A stretch of 64,000 bases of DNA from Ananas comosus. Lineage: Eukaryota; Streptophyta; Magnoliopsida; Poales; Bromeliaceae. Positions 1 through 11,980 of the stretch are shown here, piece after piece. The translations under genes and the position numbers were made by a program. The notes beneath the pieces are model-generated. The model searched no databases. It was given only the letters and a program-made list of their open reading frames with translations, and was not told the origin of the DNA. The DNA lies in contig NC_033640.1 of the NCBI RefSeq assembly GCF_001540865.1, positions 7,412,806-7,476,805 on the forward strand, read 5' to 3'. Position 1 is the stretch's first letter. Every line of letters begins with the position of its first letter.

Positions 1-1335
1 TAGTTTTCCTGAGAAGAGAGTAGCATGTAGTGAAAAAGTACGAAATCAAGACAAAAACTTGGGATGGAACATCATTGCCTGAGAGTCATTAAATTGGATT
101 CAATAGATTGGATCAGAAGGATGAATCATTCCATAATTTCTACCTTACAATCGTTGGTTCGGAATGCATGTGAATCATTAGAAACTTGATCCTAAACTTC
201 CCATAAACATGCACTATCATAATGATAATTCTAAACCATATAACCGTTTTTCTCATACATTATCTACTGACCAGATATATTCTGAATAGAAAGAAAAAAC
301 ATCTGACTTGCTTCTGACCAGAGTACAAGAAAGATGTTTGTACATACAACAAGGCATAAAGATTCTCCATATATAAGATTATTACGTACTTAAAACTCAT
401 GATCCCATGTTTAGGAATGTAAATCAGGCTAGATATTTAATTTAGACATTGATGCGAATTTTGAACAAACTATATACAACAGATATGAGACACTCAAAGT
501 AGATCGATGTTTTCAAAAAGAACAAAAAGAGCACAGAAACAATTGGTCATCATTAGCAATCCACAGATGATACTCAATATACGAGAACGTTTGGTTCAAG
601 GTTTGCAATACTCCGGGAATGTTTTATATTTTATATATTAAAGGACTAACAATGATTCCCATGAAGCATGAGAATGAGAATACTTCCTAACCCATGATAA
701 TCTAGTATTACTACCAACTGGAAATCTATAATGAATTAATGATTCCACTACTTCACTAACATCTTTTACTACTATCCAGCTTGAGTTGAATGGTAATGAT
801 TTGAATACTTCCGATAGAAAATATAGATGATTACTGGAATACTACAAACTGTGAACCAAACAGGCCATAACTATTATCCACACAATACCAAGTGATAGTA
901 CATTATGACACAGTATGCCAACATACACAAACAACAGCAAGCTCAATTCACACAAGCAGAGAAAAGCGATAATATGTACATGCTGCTTAAATACTACAAA
1001 TGAAGATTAAAAATAGGAAAATAAAACGCAGATATTTCAGTATCTGTAAATAAGAAGGTAAGCGCATAACAAGAATGTGCTAATTTCAACCGTCAACTAC
1101 TTCAAAATAACTTTAGAATGCAAACTACTAAGATGTTTATAAAAAGAAAAAAAATAATAATTCTTCAACAAGTATGAAACTTCAATAAAGGTGGGAACCA
1201 TGCAAACATTATCAATATTTGATATCTTAAAAAGTACTCAGCTAAAATTAGGAAAATACTACTTAAAATACATGTGGAAGAAATAAAATCAAAAAGTAAT
1301 ATTTAGTATTGACAACAACCAACAAAATGACTTAC
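1..1335. other. Non-coding, EME1 3' intron (window edge)
   Basis: This AT-rich stretch lies downstream (in gene orientation) of the last EME1 exon I can see. That exon ends in a clean donor site, so the stretch should be intron, with the remaining EME1 exons left of the window. I found no continuation exon here. It contains one MITE (589-861). Confidence 0.6.
589..861. repeat. MITE, GTTTGGTTCAAGG family (copy 1)
   Basis: The termini are inverted: GTTTGGTTCAAGGTTTG on the left and the complement of the same (ACAAACTGTGAACCAAAC) on the right. The interior shares phrases with the copies at 36518-36815 and 50589-50927, such as 'ccatgataatctagtatt' and 'agaaatctataatgattcc'. It lies in a presumed EME1 intron. 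The superfamily is uncertain (hAT or PIF-like). Confidence 0.7.
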
Positions 1336-4300
1336 CAGGTACTTTTTTTAATCAGGTTTTTATCAATAAAGTCCTTTGGAATAAATGAACCGTTAGCATT
1401 GACAGACAACCATGTCAGTTCCTTCCTGCAAGAAATTTGCAGTGGAATAGAAGTCATTGATACGTAAGAACATATTAGTTAATAGACTAATATACAAGGG
1501 GCAATTTTACCCGTTCCTTGGGACTTGGTATCATCCATAATCACTTAATTTTGAAACAAATCAGATAGTTGATTAACGTAGGATTTTAGCATAAAGTTGA
1601 TAGATATCTACATATATATCGAGAGATGTTAAAACTATGACCAAGAGAGAACGAATTCCCGAAGTGAACAGCATGAATCTAACTTTTCAACAGACATTAA
1701 ATGACTCTGCTAAATTGTGCGAAAAGCAAAACAATACAATTAGTTCTGTGAAATAACAGTTTGTAATTAAACTCAAATATATGCATTGAACATAATTAGT
1801 TGATAGGGATATATACAAAAGAAACTTTTACATTATGTATGCAGAATAAGCTTCTGAGATTTCAAAATCCTTGTTAGCTCAAAATTACTCACTTAGATTG
1901 ACAAGCAGCAAGGCTGGATGTTAAACCGATGATATGATCTGCTAGTTCAGCTTCATCAATGCATTGCCTTGAGTGAACTTTAGTATAATGTGTTGCTAGT
2001 TTAGACAGAACCTGTAGAGATCATGATCTCAGATATTTAAAGAACAACCTAGCACAAAGTAAAATAACTGCGAGTAACATAGGAGAAAAACTTCTATCCA
2101 AGCACAAACCTCATCAATTGGTGGGCGTCTCCAACTACTAAAATTTGATGGATTCTTGTACCGGCTTTGTTCACTAACCATGTCCAAACAGTTTAAGCAT
2201 TCAGAGTATGATCAGAAGCATATACGACAACATACAATGTGAAAGAACAGGAAAGAGGGCGTTAACTGAAACTCAATCTAAAAAGGAGAATTCTTGCATG
2301 AAATGCAAAGATAGGTATCATAATCAACATTCTTGCACCGAAAGAAAAATCAGTTCTATATATATGCAGGATGAAGATATGTTCAAAAAGCACTGGCTTA
2401 AAGACTTAAACAGATATGCTACAAGAGATGCAACAAGGATACAGTGAAGCATATGAAGTTCACTAAATTATAGAAAGTAATAAGTCTGATTCATAATCTA
2501 AGTATGACATCATCTCATTACACAATTCAAGTTCCAAGGCTGGGAAAGGAAGTTGCTAGACATTTTTTGCTTGCTTTGAGTTGGTTCAAGAAAACTTGAA
2601 GCTTGTTAACTGAGAAAAGGAATATTGCATGAACAAGAACCCTCACCCTCTTTTATATGTCGGCACAGTCGGCATGAGTAGCATGGACTTATCAGCACAA
2701 GCAGCAAGTGCCAGCCATGCCAGACTATGCCGACCAGCAAGGCAATCCTTGCCATATACAAATATGTAATTTTTACACAAGTATATATGCCCAATGATTT
2801 GAAAGGAGGGATAAAAATCTGCGAAGCATCATCTGATCTGCCACAAAACAATCATGTCAGACATACATAAGTACCTAAGGGGCACCTTAAATCCACAGTT
2901 TCTCTTTCCAGGAATGTGCAATACAGAATAGTAATTTAAATTTTGATGTCAAGCGAGAATACAATCTGGTACTCCAAATTTGTTAATGGAATTTAATTAA
3001 CAGCAACTGTTAAGAGAACTCCATCAGCATGCTAAAAGAGTTTATTCAATGAAAATCTACTCAAGTATATTAATATACAGGTTTAAACTTCTTAAAGAGA
3101 GGCGGCATCAGTGAAGACGAAAACTTTTCAGTTAGAGTCAAAACCAATAAAAAAGCAAACAGCATAGGTACTTGAAAGGAACTAACCATTTCTTAATGTA
3201 GCTCATCAATTTGTTGGTGACATAACAGATCGTAAAGGATGGATATTGATTTCGAACTCTATGGATATGATCCATGAGAGATTCATTGGTTATCAGATTA
3301 CAGAATTCTTCAGCTTGATATACAACTAGTACATATGGTACTTCTGATCTGACGGATAAATGCTGCACAGAAAAAATAGCCCATTTAATGTGAAACAATT
3401 ACAGGGAAACATAAGTACGGGAAAACAAAGAAAAAAAAGATAAAGTAAGCATTTGAACTAATAGTTAATTATGCTTTTAAAACTAACATAGAATAATATC
3501 TGCATACAAAGAAGTTCTTGCAAATTTTTTACCTAGCAAACCTCCCTACTCCTACATTCCTTTCTACCCAACACCTCCATTTCCACCTAAGCTGGACCCT
3601 TCATCAGGATCATACAAGGCCGCCAACTTTACAGAAGTATCAAAGAACACCTCCATTTCCATCTAAGATGGACCTTTCATCAGGATCATACAAGGCCGCC
3701 AACTTTACAAAAGTATCAGAGAACACCTCCATTTCCATCTAAGCTGGACCTTTCATCAGGATCATACAAGGCCGCCAACTTTACAAAAGCATCAGAGAGC
3801 AGAAAATAATATACAAGTTTCCACATTAAACTGCGTCACGTTTCACTACCCTTTCACTCCACATAAAAGAAAGTGAACAACTATCTAGACCTTTCAAAAC
3901 ATGTGCACATTCAGAGCTGAAACCAGTAGTTGTATCTGTCCATGGCAAGAGTATCCACAGACATTATTACTGACTTGGTTCTACTTCATGCACACCAATA
4001 GTCATGGATTATATACATACACTACCTTCAGAACATGCACACTAACACTCAGAGTTGCAATGAAAAATATGAAATCAATTTATGTGGGGCCTTATCAGTG
4101 GAGAATCTATTACTGTGCTCTCATCAGGACAGTACCTCAGCGATTTGTTCAGGAGCATCCATTCTCCACAAAATTGATCTTTCAATCGGATTTGAGGTAA
4201 TACAGAAAGAAAGGCCTTTTTCAGCAAACCTGGTAAGAAGATGGCCTGGCATACAGTAAATTGATTTAAGCTGCAGATAGCAAGAAATGATAATAGTGAA

Positions 4301-7300
4301 AAGCTCTTGTACAAGTGTGCTAAATTTACAAATTTAACAAACCTCCCAGTAACCCATTTTCAATTACTTTAGTATCAATCTCAGCCACAATAGATTTTAA
4401 AGCAGTTTTTCCACTTTTCCATCTTTGTATTTCTTTTTCCAATTTCCTCGATTCTGCAGCTTCAGCTTTCGTAGTTGCTTTTTGCATCTTATCTTCCTAT
4501 ATAGTAGAACAGTGTGCAGTCAGTTATTGACACCATACACTTGATGTCATCTTTCTACAAGCTTAGTCAGCCTAACCTGCCTCTTTCGTTTTCTTTCTTC
4601 AACTAATCGAGCTTTTTCTTCTTTCAATTGCTTCTTTCTAGCAGCAGCCTCAGTCCTGCTTTGGTTTTTATCAGCATGAACTACTCTACATTTGCCTTTA
4701 CGCTTTGCATTATTATGTACTTGATCTACCGTGCATTGTTCACCAGAATGGCTTCTGTCCTGAGACATTCAGCAGTTCTCTAGTGAATATGCAAATTGCA
4801 TAACTTGTGCTATTATTAGTACTAAACATCAATAAATGAACAAAAAGTATGAAAGTTTGAGGTTCCCCACAAAAAGAAATACAAATAACTAATGATTCAT
4901 GATATGACAATCTGCTCAAACTAAGATGACTTGTCAGTTGTCACTATAACATCTGTTGTATAGGGAATTACTTGAAGGTTGAGGCAAAAATTAGTCCAGC
5001 CATAAGGCTCTAACACAAATGATATCCAAGTGTTTTGTTGGTGCATCTACATATAACACTAAGCGTTTTTATTTTCATTAACCTGCAGTAAACATTATCA
5101 AGAACAAGGGTGTTAAAAGTCTAGTAAGCTCTTGGAGTTCAACCAGTTAGAAGGCCTAGGAACTCCATCTGCAGGAGGGCAGGAGGATGAAATTAACTTA
5201 GAAATTGTTTTGGCCATTCAGGTGTTTAGAACTGCTGTAACATATACAGTTCCAAGGAGTTGGCATATTATTAAAAAGGTAATCGTGAAGCAACACTGCA
5301 TTAAAGCAAAATTTGATGAAAGTAGAATTAATATATATGTATGTATAAAGCAAGCGAGGATCTTTAGATTTGTTAATCTCATTATACTTTGAACTATTCA
5401 AATATTTGCACTCTTGTAGACAAACAAAGGCAACATCCATAATATACAAGCAAGCTACTTTCACGTTTTGATAGGTGTCACTTAAAGAGTGTGGAATGAA
5501 TAAAGTACTTACAGAAGGAAACCATAACGCATCTAATTCCTTGCTTGATTATAAAATGGATATATACTAAATAAGCAAACCATGCTCTAAGATATGGAGT
5601 AGATTAATAAAAGGTTCCATTGGTTGGAGAAACATTAGAATACGTTGTAAAAAAAATTACCGAGCATAACATTCTGTAACATGGATTATATGCAAGCAGC
5701 ACATGCCTGAGTGATCAGAAATCAGGGTGCAAAAGATCCCAGGTAGGACAACCTAGGGACTTAAGCACCCACCTGCAGCAAATTGATGATATTCACGATG
5801 CATGAAATCAATATACACATCTTATGCCATCTAAGTTCATAAGCCTAATATAAGGTCTCACAGCATGCCGATTGAATTGATACAGGAAAACAAAATGATG
5901 GCAATGCTAACTGAGAAAGAAAAGTACGTAAACGAGCAAAACTTTCTCATTCAACCAAAGGACCTTGACAGTGAATAAGTTTAATGAAAACATATGGAAC
6001 AAACTCAAAACTGTTCACACTCTATTAGAGTTCAAACAGATTGCCCCTATTATCTACCTACAAATAATCAATTAAACCATCTTAGTAACTTCCAAAGGCA
6101 AAATGAGGACTTCTCTTGCAGTGTAGTTTCTTTTTTTCTTGTCTCTGTGTTGGGGTGAGGTTCGGCCATTTAGAGTTCTAAATTAACTTGGGTGGTAATA
6201 TAGTTATTCAAATTGAGAAAATTATGTGTGCTAACCAATACTAACATTCCAAAGACGAGAAGAACAAGGCAGCTTTACCTGGACACTAAGTTCCTTAGCA
6301 TAGACATCATCACGGTGAGGACTATCATTAACAAGCTGTATGAGGTCTGTTACACCTGATATCAACAACAAAGATCAATAAACCAAGATGAAATGATAAT
6401 GATCTCCCTTTAGCACTAACTCAACAACATATTCCAGAAATCCTCAGTATATATACCATTATAGTCATCAAAGGAACCATGTCTACTATTTCCACCAATA
6501 ACTTCATCATCGTTATACTCATTGCCAAAGGTAGATGTTTCTGCTAGCACAGATGTGGAACATAGCTTTTCGTTCCCAGCCACATCAAAAACCGAAGTGA
6601 TGGTTTCCACCCTTCCTAAATGGGCATCACCTTCTGACTCATTATCCGATTCCAAACTTATTAAACCAGAAAATCCTGCAAAAACACAAAAAAAAAAAAA
6701 AAAAAAGTACATGTCAAACATGGTAATCATAATTATGAGGAGGTAAATAGAACACAGGCGACCAAGACATGATACCGCATGGTTAATCATTACTAGCCGA
6801 TGACACAAAATGTCCAGGCATATGGAAAATATGTGGACTAGTTCTTGAACCACAAAATGTTAGACGGACAGACCAGTAAGATTCCATAAACAATGGAAAT
6901 GCTACTAAAATATACACAGAACTAGAGCATTATTGAGATAAGAATTTAATCTCAATGCTTCACCAACAAGTGTTGAAAATAGTAGGCACAAACTATAGAA
7001 GAAAAAAGCTCAAAAGAATAAAAAGTTAGACCTAACTAAGAATAAAAAACCAACTAAAAAAAAATAAGTGACGACCTCCTCTTAATATTCGAGGTCACAA
7101 ATCAAAAATAAAGTGTAAGACCTAACTAAGAATAGAAAACCAACTAACTCTTAATATTCGTCACAAATCAAACCCATCTATTCAAAAGTGAAAAGAAAAC
7201 TAAAGCCACAATGAAGTTAAGGAGCCATCCAAAACCTATGATATGTTCATACGATGGACAAGAAGTTTCTGGACACTTCTGTATTAGCATATATTAAGAT

Positions 7301-8440
7301 TCATGGTTTTTTCCCAGTTATTTTAAGTTGACTCCATGTTTTTAATAACTCAGAAGTGAAAACGAACACAGTGAAAATCTTTTGTAGCATTCCATCTGCT
7401 AAAAGATTTTTCCTCTCTCCTTCCATCCTCACAAACCATCTTAAGCAACATTTGCTAAGTTCGCCATTTAATTTCACTCAAAGCAGAAAAAAGGGGAAAA
7501 AAACGAATATTCGAATTACAAATCAAGGTAAAACAATAAGAAAGAGAACGTGCGACAAGTGATCCTAGCATCAAGCAATGCACAATGTAACTTCAAAGAA
7601 GGGGCTATATTACAAAACACAAAAGACATTTTTTCTTCTTTAATTCTATAACAACATAATGGTTCAAGCTATCGCAAACTAATATTCAAAGATTCAGCAT
7701 CACTTGGGCCTAGTTTGGTGCCGCGGCGGTTAAAATCACCACTTTTATGCTTTGGAAGGACCAAAAAAATCCAAAAGTGCTTCCGAATTGCGGCGGCAAC
7801 TCCAACCGCAACTTTGTAGCATTAGAGGAGGGAAGATTGAAAGCGTTTTTCAGATTTGCAAACCCAAACTAGTCCATACTAGATCCCACTTGTTCCATTT
7901 CCCTAACAGCTTGCTCACCAATAGACCAATAATTAGCCCCACAATTTTAGCCCTAGTTGATCAAAAGTAGTTTTTAATTCAATTACTATGATACCATCAA
8001 CATCAAGTAAGCTAATAACTCACCGGAGGCCTTGTGCGACGGAACGCTCGGGGCGGAGGGGGCGAGGGAGGAGCAGCGGACGACGACGGAGGCGGCGGAG
8101 AGCGGCGTCTCGGCGACGAAGGAGGGGGTGCGGGTGGGGTCGCGGGGCCGCTGCTTCTGCGGGGTGGGGTCGTCGTCGATGACGATGAAGGTCGGCGGAG
8201 CCCCGTCCCCGTCCCCGTCCCCGTCCCCGTCCCCGTCCGCGTCCGCCGCACCGGCGCCCGAGTGAGGAGGCTTCTTGCGGCGGGGAGGGGGAGANTCTGC
8301 GGGGTGGGGTCGTCGTCGATGACGATGAAGGTCGGCGGAGCCCCGTCGCCGCCGCCGCCGCCGCCGTCGTCTTCGTCGCCGTCGTCGTCGTCGGAGGAGG
8401 AGGGGATGTCGACGGGGAATGAGGCGAGAGACATCGCCAC
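1336..8440 (-). CDS. EME1: Crossover junction endonuclease EME1 (3'-truncated by window)
   Basis: EME1 is the non-catalytic partner of MUS81. The nuclear complex cuts branched DNA such as nicked Holliday junctions and stalled forks. Exons on the minus strand: 8024-8440, 6457-6675, 6279-6355, 4577-4759, 4343-4496, 4136-4245, 3187-3362, 2110-2173, 1893-2011, 1336-1425. All have GT/AG borders and phases agree from exon 2 onward. Visible family marks are the N-terminal acidic stretch followed by FIVIDDDPTPQ, then SGLISLESDNESEG, a Lys/Glu-rich coiled coil, ALKSIVAEIDTKVIENGLLG, TSNPIERSILWRMDAPEQ in the ERCC4 fold, YVLVVYQAEEFCN, VHSRQCIDEAELADHI and LTWLSVNANGSFIPKD. The C-terminal helix-hairpin-helix part is not in the window. 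Exon 1 carries a 52-bp duplication around an N that shifts the frame (listed separately), so as written the N-terminus is broken. The family assignment is confident and rests on remembered homologues. Confidence 0.9.
3571..3798. repeat. 76-bp tandem repeat, three copies, in EME1 intron
   Basis: The unit starts with ACACCTCCATTTCC at 3571, 3647 and 3723, giving a 76-bp period. It contains 'tcatcaggatcatacaagg' and 'ccgccaactttaca'. The units differ at only a few bases. It lies in the intron between the EME1 exons at 4136-4245 and 3187-3362. The ORF across it is incidental. Confidence 0.85.
8156..8347. repeat. 52-bp direct duplication around an N in EME1 exon 1
   Basis: The same 52 bases occur at 8156-8207 and 8296-8347, and a single N sits at 8295, immediately before the second copy. 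The copies are 140 bp apart, which is not a multiple of three. The good reading frame before the repeat (start at 8440) and the good frame after it (leading to the exon 2 junction) are therefore different. Both copies encode the same conserved FIVIDDDPTPQ segment. This looks like two overlapping contig ends left unmerged at a gap rather than a biological duplication. Confidence 0.75.
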
Positions 8441-9645
8441 ACGGGGGAAGGGTAGTAAGGGGGAGATTCAATTTAGGACGGATGTGCCGGGTTTTGGCGC
8501 CCGATGGATGATGTGATGACCCAACACAGCCCGACCCCAAGGCCCAAGCTCAAGTGTGATCTGACCAAGAACTTGTAATCCAAAGGACCAACCCTTTTTT
8601 GACCTAATCTACTATGTTCATTTTACTACTAAACTTAGTATTTCTCAATGCAACAAAATCAAGGATTTTTTCATTTTATTTTTTCTTTTTATCTTGATTG
8701 TGTTTAGATATTTAAAAATCATGCATTATTGTATTTGGGATATAGGTCCGGTGTGTCCATCATGATGGAGTTTATTTATAGCCGGTGGATAAAAATTTTT
8801 TTACGCACAAAGTGATCTATCCACTTATCAGTAATTACAACAAAATATATTAGTGTCAACCACTGAATAAGTCCACTTAATGAGCACCTCAACCAGTGTT
8901 GATCGGTGCAATTTCATTTTTTTATTCAATTTTCAAAAGTTCTTTTTTCGTAATCGGACCAACTTAAATTTTACAAATTGATTTTACTCTTCACTTAAAC
9001 TGGCACAAGTAATTACTTCAGAAGATACTTCAATGTGTTTATATTGGAGCAACCAAAGATTTATCTTCTTACAGACATCATCTCCTAGATATTACTCAAT
9101 TTTTTATTAATATAGTGAGTAATCTCTACATTAGAAAGTTCACCACCTTTCCACATAATTGTTTCAATTGAGAGCATTCTACTAGTCCTGTGCTTCATCC
9201 TAAACCAGTGGATGAACAAGTACAAGCACATGTTCCTTACTTCCTCAGTGGTCAATATTCACACCATAGGATGCCAAGTTTTCACTCCAGAGGAAATGTT
9301 GGTGGTGGATTTTGAAAAAAATTATAGTAGGGTCAATATATAATATATTAATTATGTTTTTATATACTCTTAACAATTCAAAAAACCAATTATTCATAAA
9401 CTAAAAAAAATCAATTCACAAATTTTAAAAAAAGTAAATAAAAATTAATGCACGTAGCTAATATTTTGCAATCCAACTAAAAAATTAAATAAAAAAAGAT
9501 TTATTGAGCACCTAAGTGGGGTTGAATTTGGCCTTTGAAGTCTTAATAATATATTAACTAGATTAAATATGATTGGAAAGAGGAGGAAAAATTGATTGGT
9601 CAAAGCGTTGCCTTGAGAGTTTTTTATTGTTTAGTTATAAAAAAT
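8441..9645. other. EME1 5' flank, no gene seen
   Basis: This is AT-rich spacer upstream of EME1. It should contain the EME1 promoter and 5' UTR, but I see no unambiguous TATA box placement and no conserved coding segment. Confidence 0.5.
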
Positions 9646-10119
9646 AGGCCAATTTGCATAAAAAATCCACTTATTTTGGACTTTTGGAAAATCGGGCCAC
9701 CTTTTTCGTTTTTGCAGATTCGGTCCGCTTTTTCAGCAAACTGACCAAAATACCCTTATTACTTTTTCTCTTTCCTCTTTCTCTCTCCTCTTCGTTTCTG
9801 TCGTTCTTTTTTTTTTTCTCGCCGAAAAAAAAGAGGCGGATCGGACCGTCGCCTCCCTCCTCACCCTCATTCTTCACCGTTGCCTCCCTCCTCACCCTCC
9901 TCTCCACCGCCCGCGACCCCTCCTCCTCTCCCCCGCCGCCGCCGCCGAGCCCACCCCCACCGTCGTCTCCGTCGCCGTCGCCGAGCCCACGGCCATGGCG
10001 GCGGCGGCCCCATGGCCGCCGTCACCGTCGTCTCCGTCGCCGAGCCCCTCGTCCGCCGCCGCGGTCGTCGTCGCTGTCGGCGGCGCGGCGGAGGAAGAGG
10101 CTGCGGAGTTCGTCGCCGG

Positions 10120-10430
10120 CGGCTGGAGCGGAGCGACCCGGATTGGCGCCCGGCCGACGCCGTCGACGCGTCCGGCGTCGGCCTGCTGCACTCGGCCATC
10201 GCGCAAGGCCGGCCGGACCTCGTCCAGCTGCTGCTGGAGTTCGGCGCCGACGTCGAGCCCCCGGGCCGCGGGCCGACGACGCCGCTTGAGGCGTCGGCGG
10301 CGGCGGGGGAGGCGCTGATCGCGGGCTGCTCCTGGCGCGGGGCGCGCAGCCGCGGTGCGGGGCCGGGTCGGCGGCGGGGCCGGTGCACGCAGCGGCGGCG
10401 GGCGGGCACGCGGGCGCGCTGCGGCTGCTT
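10120..10430 (+). pseudogene. Captured ankyrin-repeat gene fragment (VAPYRIN-like)
   Basis: Inside the Mutator-like element the plus strand encodes one clear ankyrin repeat, including GLLHSAIAQGRPDLVQLLLE, then FGADVEPPGRGPTTPLEAS and GEALIAG. The frame then drifts: sequence that should continue the next repeat (GARPRCGAGSAAGPVHAAAA-type) appears in another frame. There is no proper gene start, and no stop until after a poly-CTT run. The composition (about 75-80% GC) contrasts with the AT-rich flanks. The ankyrin style resembles VAPYRIN-like plant proteins from memory, but the parent cannot be fixed here. I treat it as a transduplicated fragment, not a functional gene. Confidence 0.6.
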
Positions 10431-10439
10431 CTTCTTCTT

Positions 10440-10750
10440 CTTCATAATAGTGTAATGGTGCACCATTACACCATTAATGGTATAATTTCATGGTGTAATG
10501 GTGTAATGGTGCACCATTACACCATTTTTCATGGTGTAATGGTGTAATGGTGCACCATTAGTGTAATGGTGCACCATTGCACCATTACATCATTAATGGT
10601 GTAATGGTGCATTGGTGTAATGGTGTAATGGTGCAATGGTGCACCATTAGTGTAATGGTGCACCATTGCACCATTACATCATTAATGGTGTAATGGTGCA
10701 CCATTAATGGTGTAATGATGCAATGGTGCACCATTACACCATTAATGGGG
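10440..10750. repeat. Palindromic minisatellite (GGTGTAATGGTGCACCATTA type)
   Basis: About 300 bp are made almost only of the words 'aatggtgtaatggtgcacc' and 'attacaccatt'. The core ggtgtaatggtg/caccattacacc is a perfect 24-bp palindrome repeated with variations, so either strand can form many hairpins. It is the centre of the Mutator-like element, between the captured fragment and the right arm. Confidence 0.85.
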
Positions 10751-11322
10751 CGTGGGCTTGGCGACGGCAACGGGGACGACGGTGACGGCGACGTAGACGA
10801 CGGTGGGGGTGACGAGGGTTCAGCAAGGGGAGTGACGAGGCGATTGGAGGGTGACGAGGCGGTCGGCAAGGGGCGGGACGTGGGCTCGGCGACGGCGACG
10901 GCGACGGAGACGACGGTGGGGGTGGGCTCGGCGGCGGCGGCGGGGGAGAGGAGGAGGGGTTCGGCTTGCGCAAAAGAACGAAAAAAAAAATAATAACGGA
11001 AGAAACAAAGAGGAGAGAGAAAGAGGAAAGAGAAAAAGTAATAAGGGTATTTTGGTCAGTTTACTAAAAAAACGGACCGAATCTGCAAAAACGAAAAAAG
11101 TGACCCGATTTTGCAAAAGCCCAAAATAAGTGGATTTTTTATGCAAAAAAGGCCTAAAAAATACTCCTTGTGATCGCACCGATTTGGTATACTAGTAATC
11201 AGTACCGATATAGGGAATAGCTGGCAAGCATAGTTATCAAGTAACGTACAAACCGTTTGATCGAAAAATCAAACGGATAATTATTTTAGTAAAACAAGTA
11301 TAGAAGTATTGCCCTTAGAAAA

Positions 11323-11706
11323 TGTGACACCCCAATAGTCCTATATCGGATGAAAAAGAGGTTATTATTGGGTTTATAAGAGACTTAGATACTAGTAATA
11401 ATAACTGGGCTTAAGTATTTTGGGCCGGTTGTTGGGCCCAATGAGTTATTGTTGCTAGTGGGCTGAGTCGTTCGTCTGGTGATCGGGCTAGCGAGAGCTA
11501 GCGAGACGAGTCTCACATCGCCTGGTGATCTTGGGGACGTCAGGGCCTTAACGGGGGGAGTCTGTGACACCCCAATAGTCCCACATCGGATGGGAAAGAG
11601 TTTGTCATTGGGTTTATAAGAGATTTAGACACTAGTAATAAAAACTTGGCTTAAGCATTTTGGGCCGGTTGTTGGGCCCAACGAGCTAGTGGGCTGAGTC
11701 GTTACA
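11323..11706 (+). mobile_element. TRIM (terminal-repeat retrotransposon in miniature)
   Basis: Two direct repeats begin TGTGACACCCCAATAGTC at 11323 and 11563. The right copy ends in ...GTCGTTACA at 11706. A purine tract (AACGGGGGGAG) precedes the right repeat, and 'ctggtgatcggg', resembling a degraded tRNA-Met primer site, follows the left one. The flanking direct duplication GAAAA (11318-11322 and 11707-11711) marks a retroviral-type insertion. The LTRs are about 150 and 144 bp and there is no coding capacity. The 'agtcccacatcgg' word is common in plant LTRs. Confidence 0.8.
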
Positions 11707-11812
11707 GAAAAATTACTTGAATGCAAGGGCTTAAATAAAATATCATTCAAAATTTAGAAAGTAGTATAGCGTATGGGTGCCAATGAGTTGAATAGGAGCT
11801 GACGAGTTAAAG

Positions 11813-11980
11813 TATACCAGCCACCAGGCTCTTTGCCACTTGCATTAAGGATAGTCGGTGTTTTGTTTATTTTTGTTAGAAATAAACTTAGTTGGAAATG
11901 TGAATCAACTGTGATTCGAACTTGGGATCTCGGGTATCAACCACCAAACCTTTTACCACTTGCTCTAGGGACGGTCGGTT
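11813..11980 (-). mobile_element. tRNA-derived SINE, one fuller copy plus a fragment
   Basis: On the minus strand, 11870-11980 reads 'gagcaagtggtaaaaggttt' (box A region) and then 'cccaagttcgaatcacag' (box B GTTCGAATC). It continues into the same tail as the copies near 33.8 and 35.7 kb. A second, truncated head of the same family lies directly beside it at 11813-11862. Confidence 0.7.

Larger units (their letters stand above)
9646..11155. mobile_element. Long-TIR Mutator-like element carrying a gene fragment (Pack-MULE-like)
   Basis: The ends are inverted repeats: AGGCCAATTTGCATAAAAAA at the left and its imperfect complement, ending TATGCAAAAAAGGCCT, at the right. The inverted homology runs about 340 bp inward on each side, through the fragment read as 'cagattcggtccg' and on into GC-rich sequence containing 'ccaccgtcgtctccgtcgcc'. 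The left arm has about 90 bp more than the right. A perfect 7-bp direct duplication AAAAAAT flanks it (9639-9645 and 11156-11162). Long TIRs and captured GC-rich coding sequence are typical of Mutator-like elements, although their usual target duplication is 8-11 bp. No transposase is present, so it is non-autonomous. Confidence 0.75.

Noticed and set aside
3571..3798. Regular repeats considered as a CRISPR-like array
   Set aside because: There are three head-to-tail copies without unique spacers in a plant intron, so it is an ordinary tandem repeat. The same holds for 49041-49616.
7986..8540. Several long GC-rich ORFs on both strands over EME1 exon 1
   Set aside because: Only the minus-strand frames that contain the EME1 motif are real. 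The others are shadows of triplet-rich sequence and repeat Arg, Pro or Gly without any domain.
9654..10466. ORFs of 190-210 aa in the GC-rich part of the Mutator-like element
   Set aside because: They are mostly low-complexity Arg/Pro/Ser. Apart from the ankyrin fragment I see no domain, and the frames run through the inverted arms.
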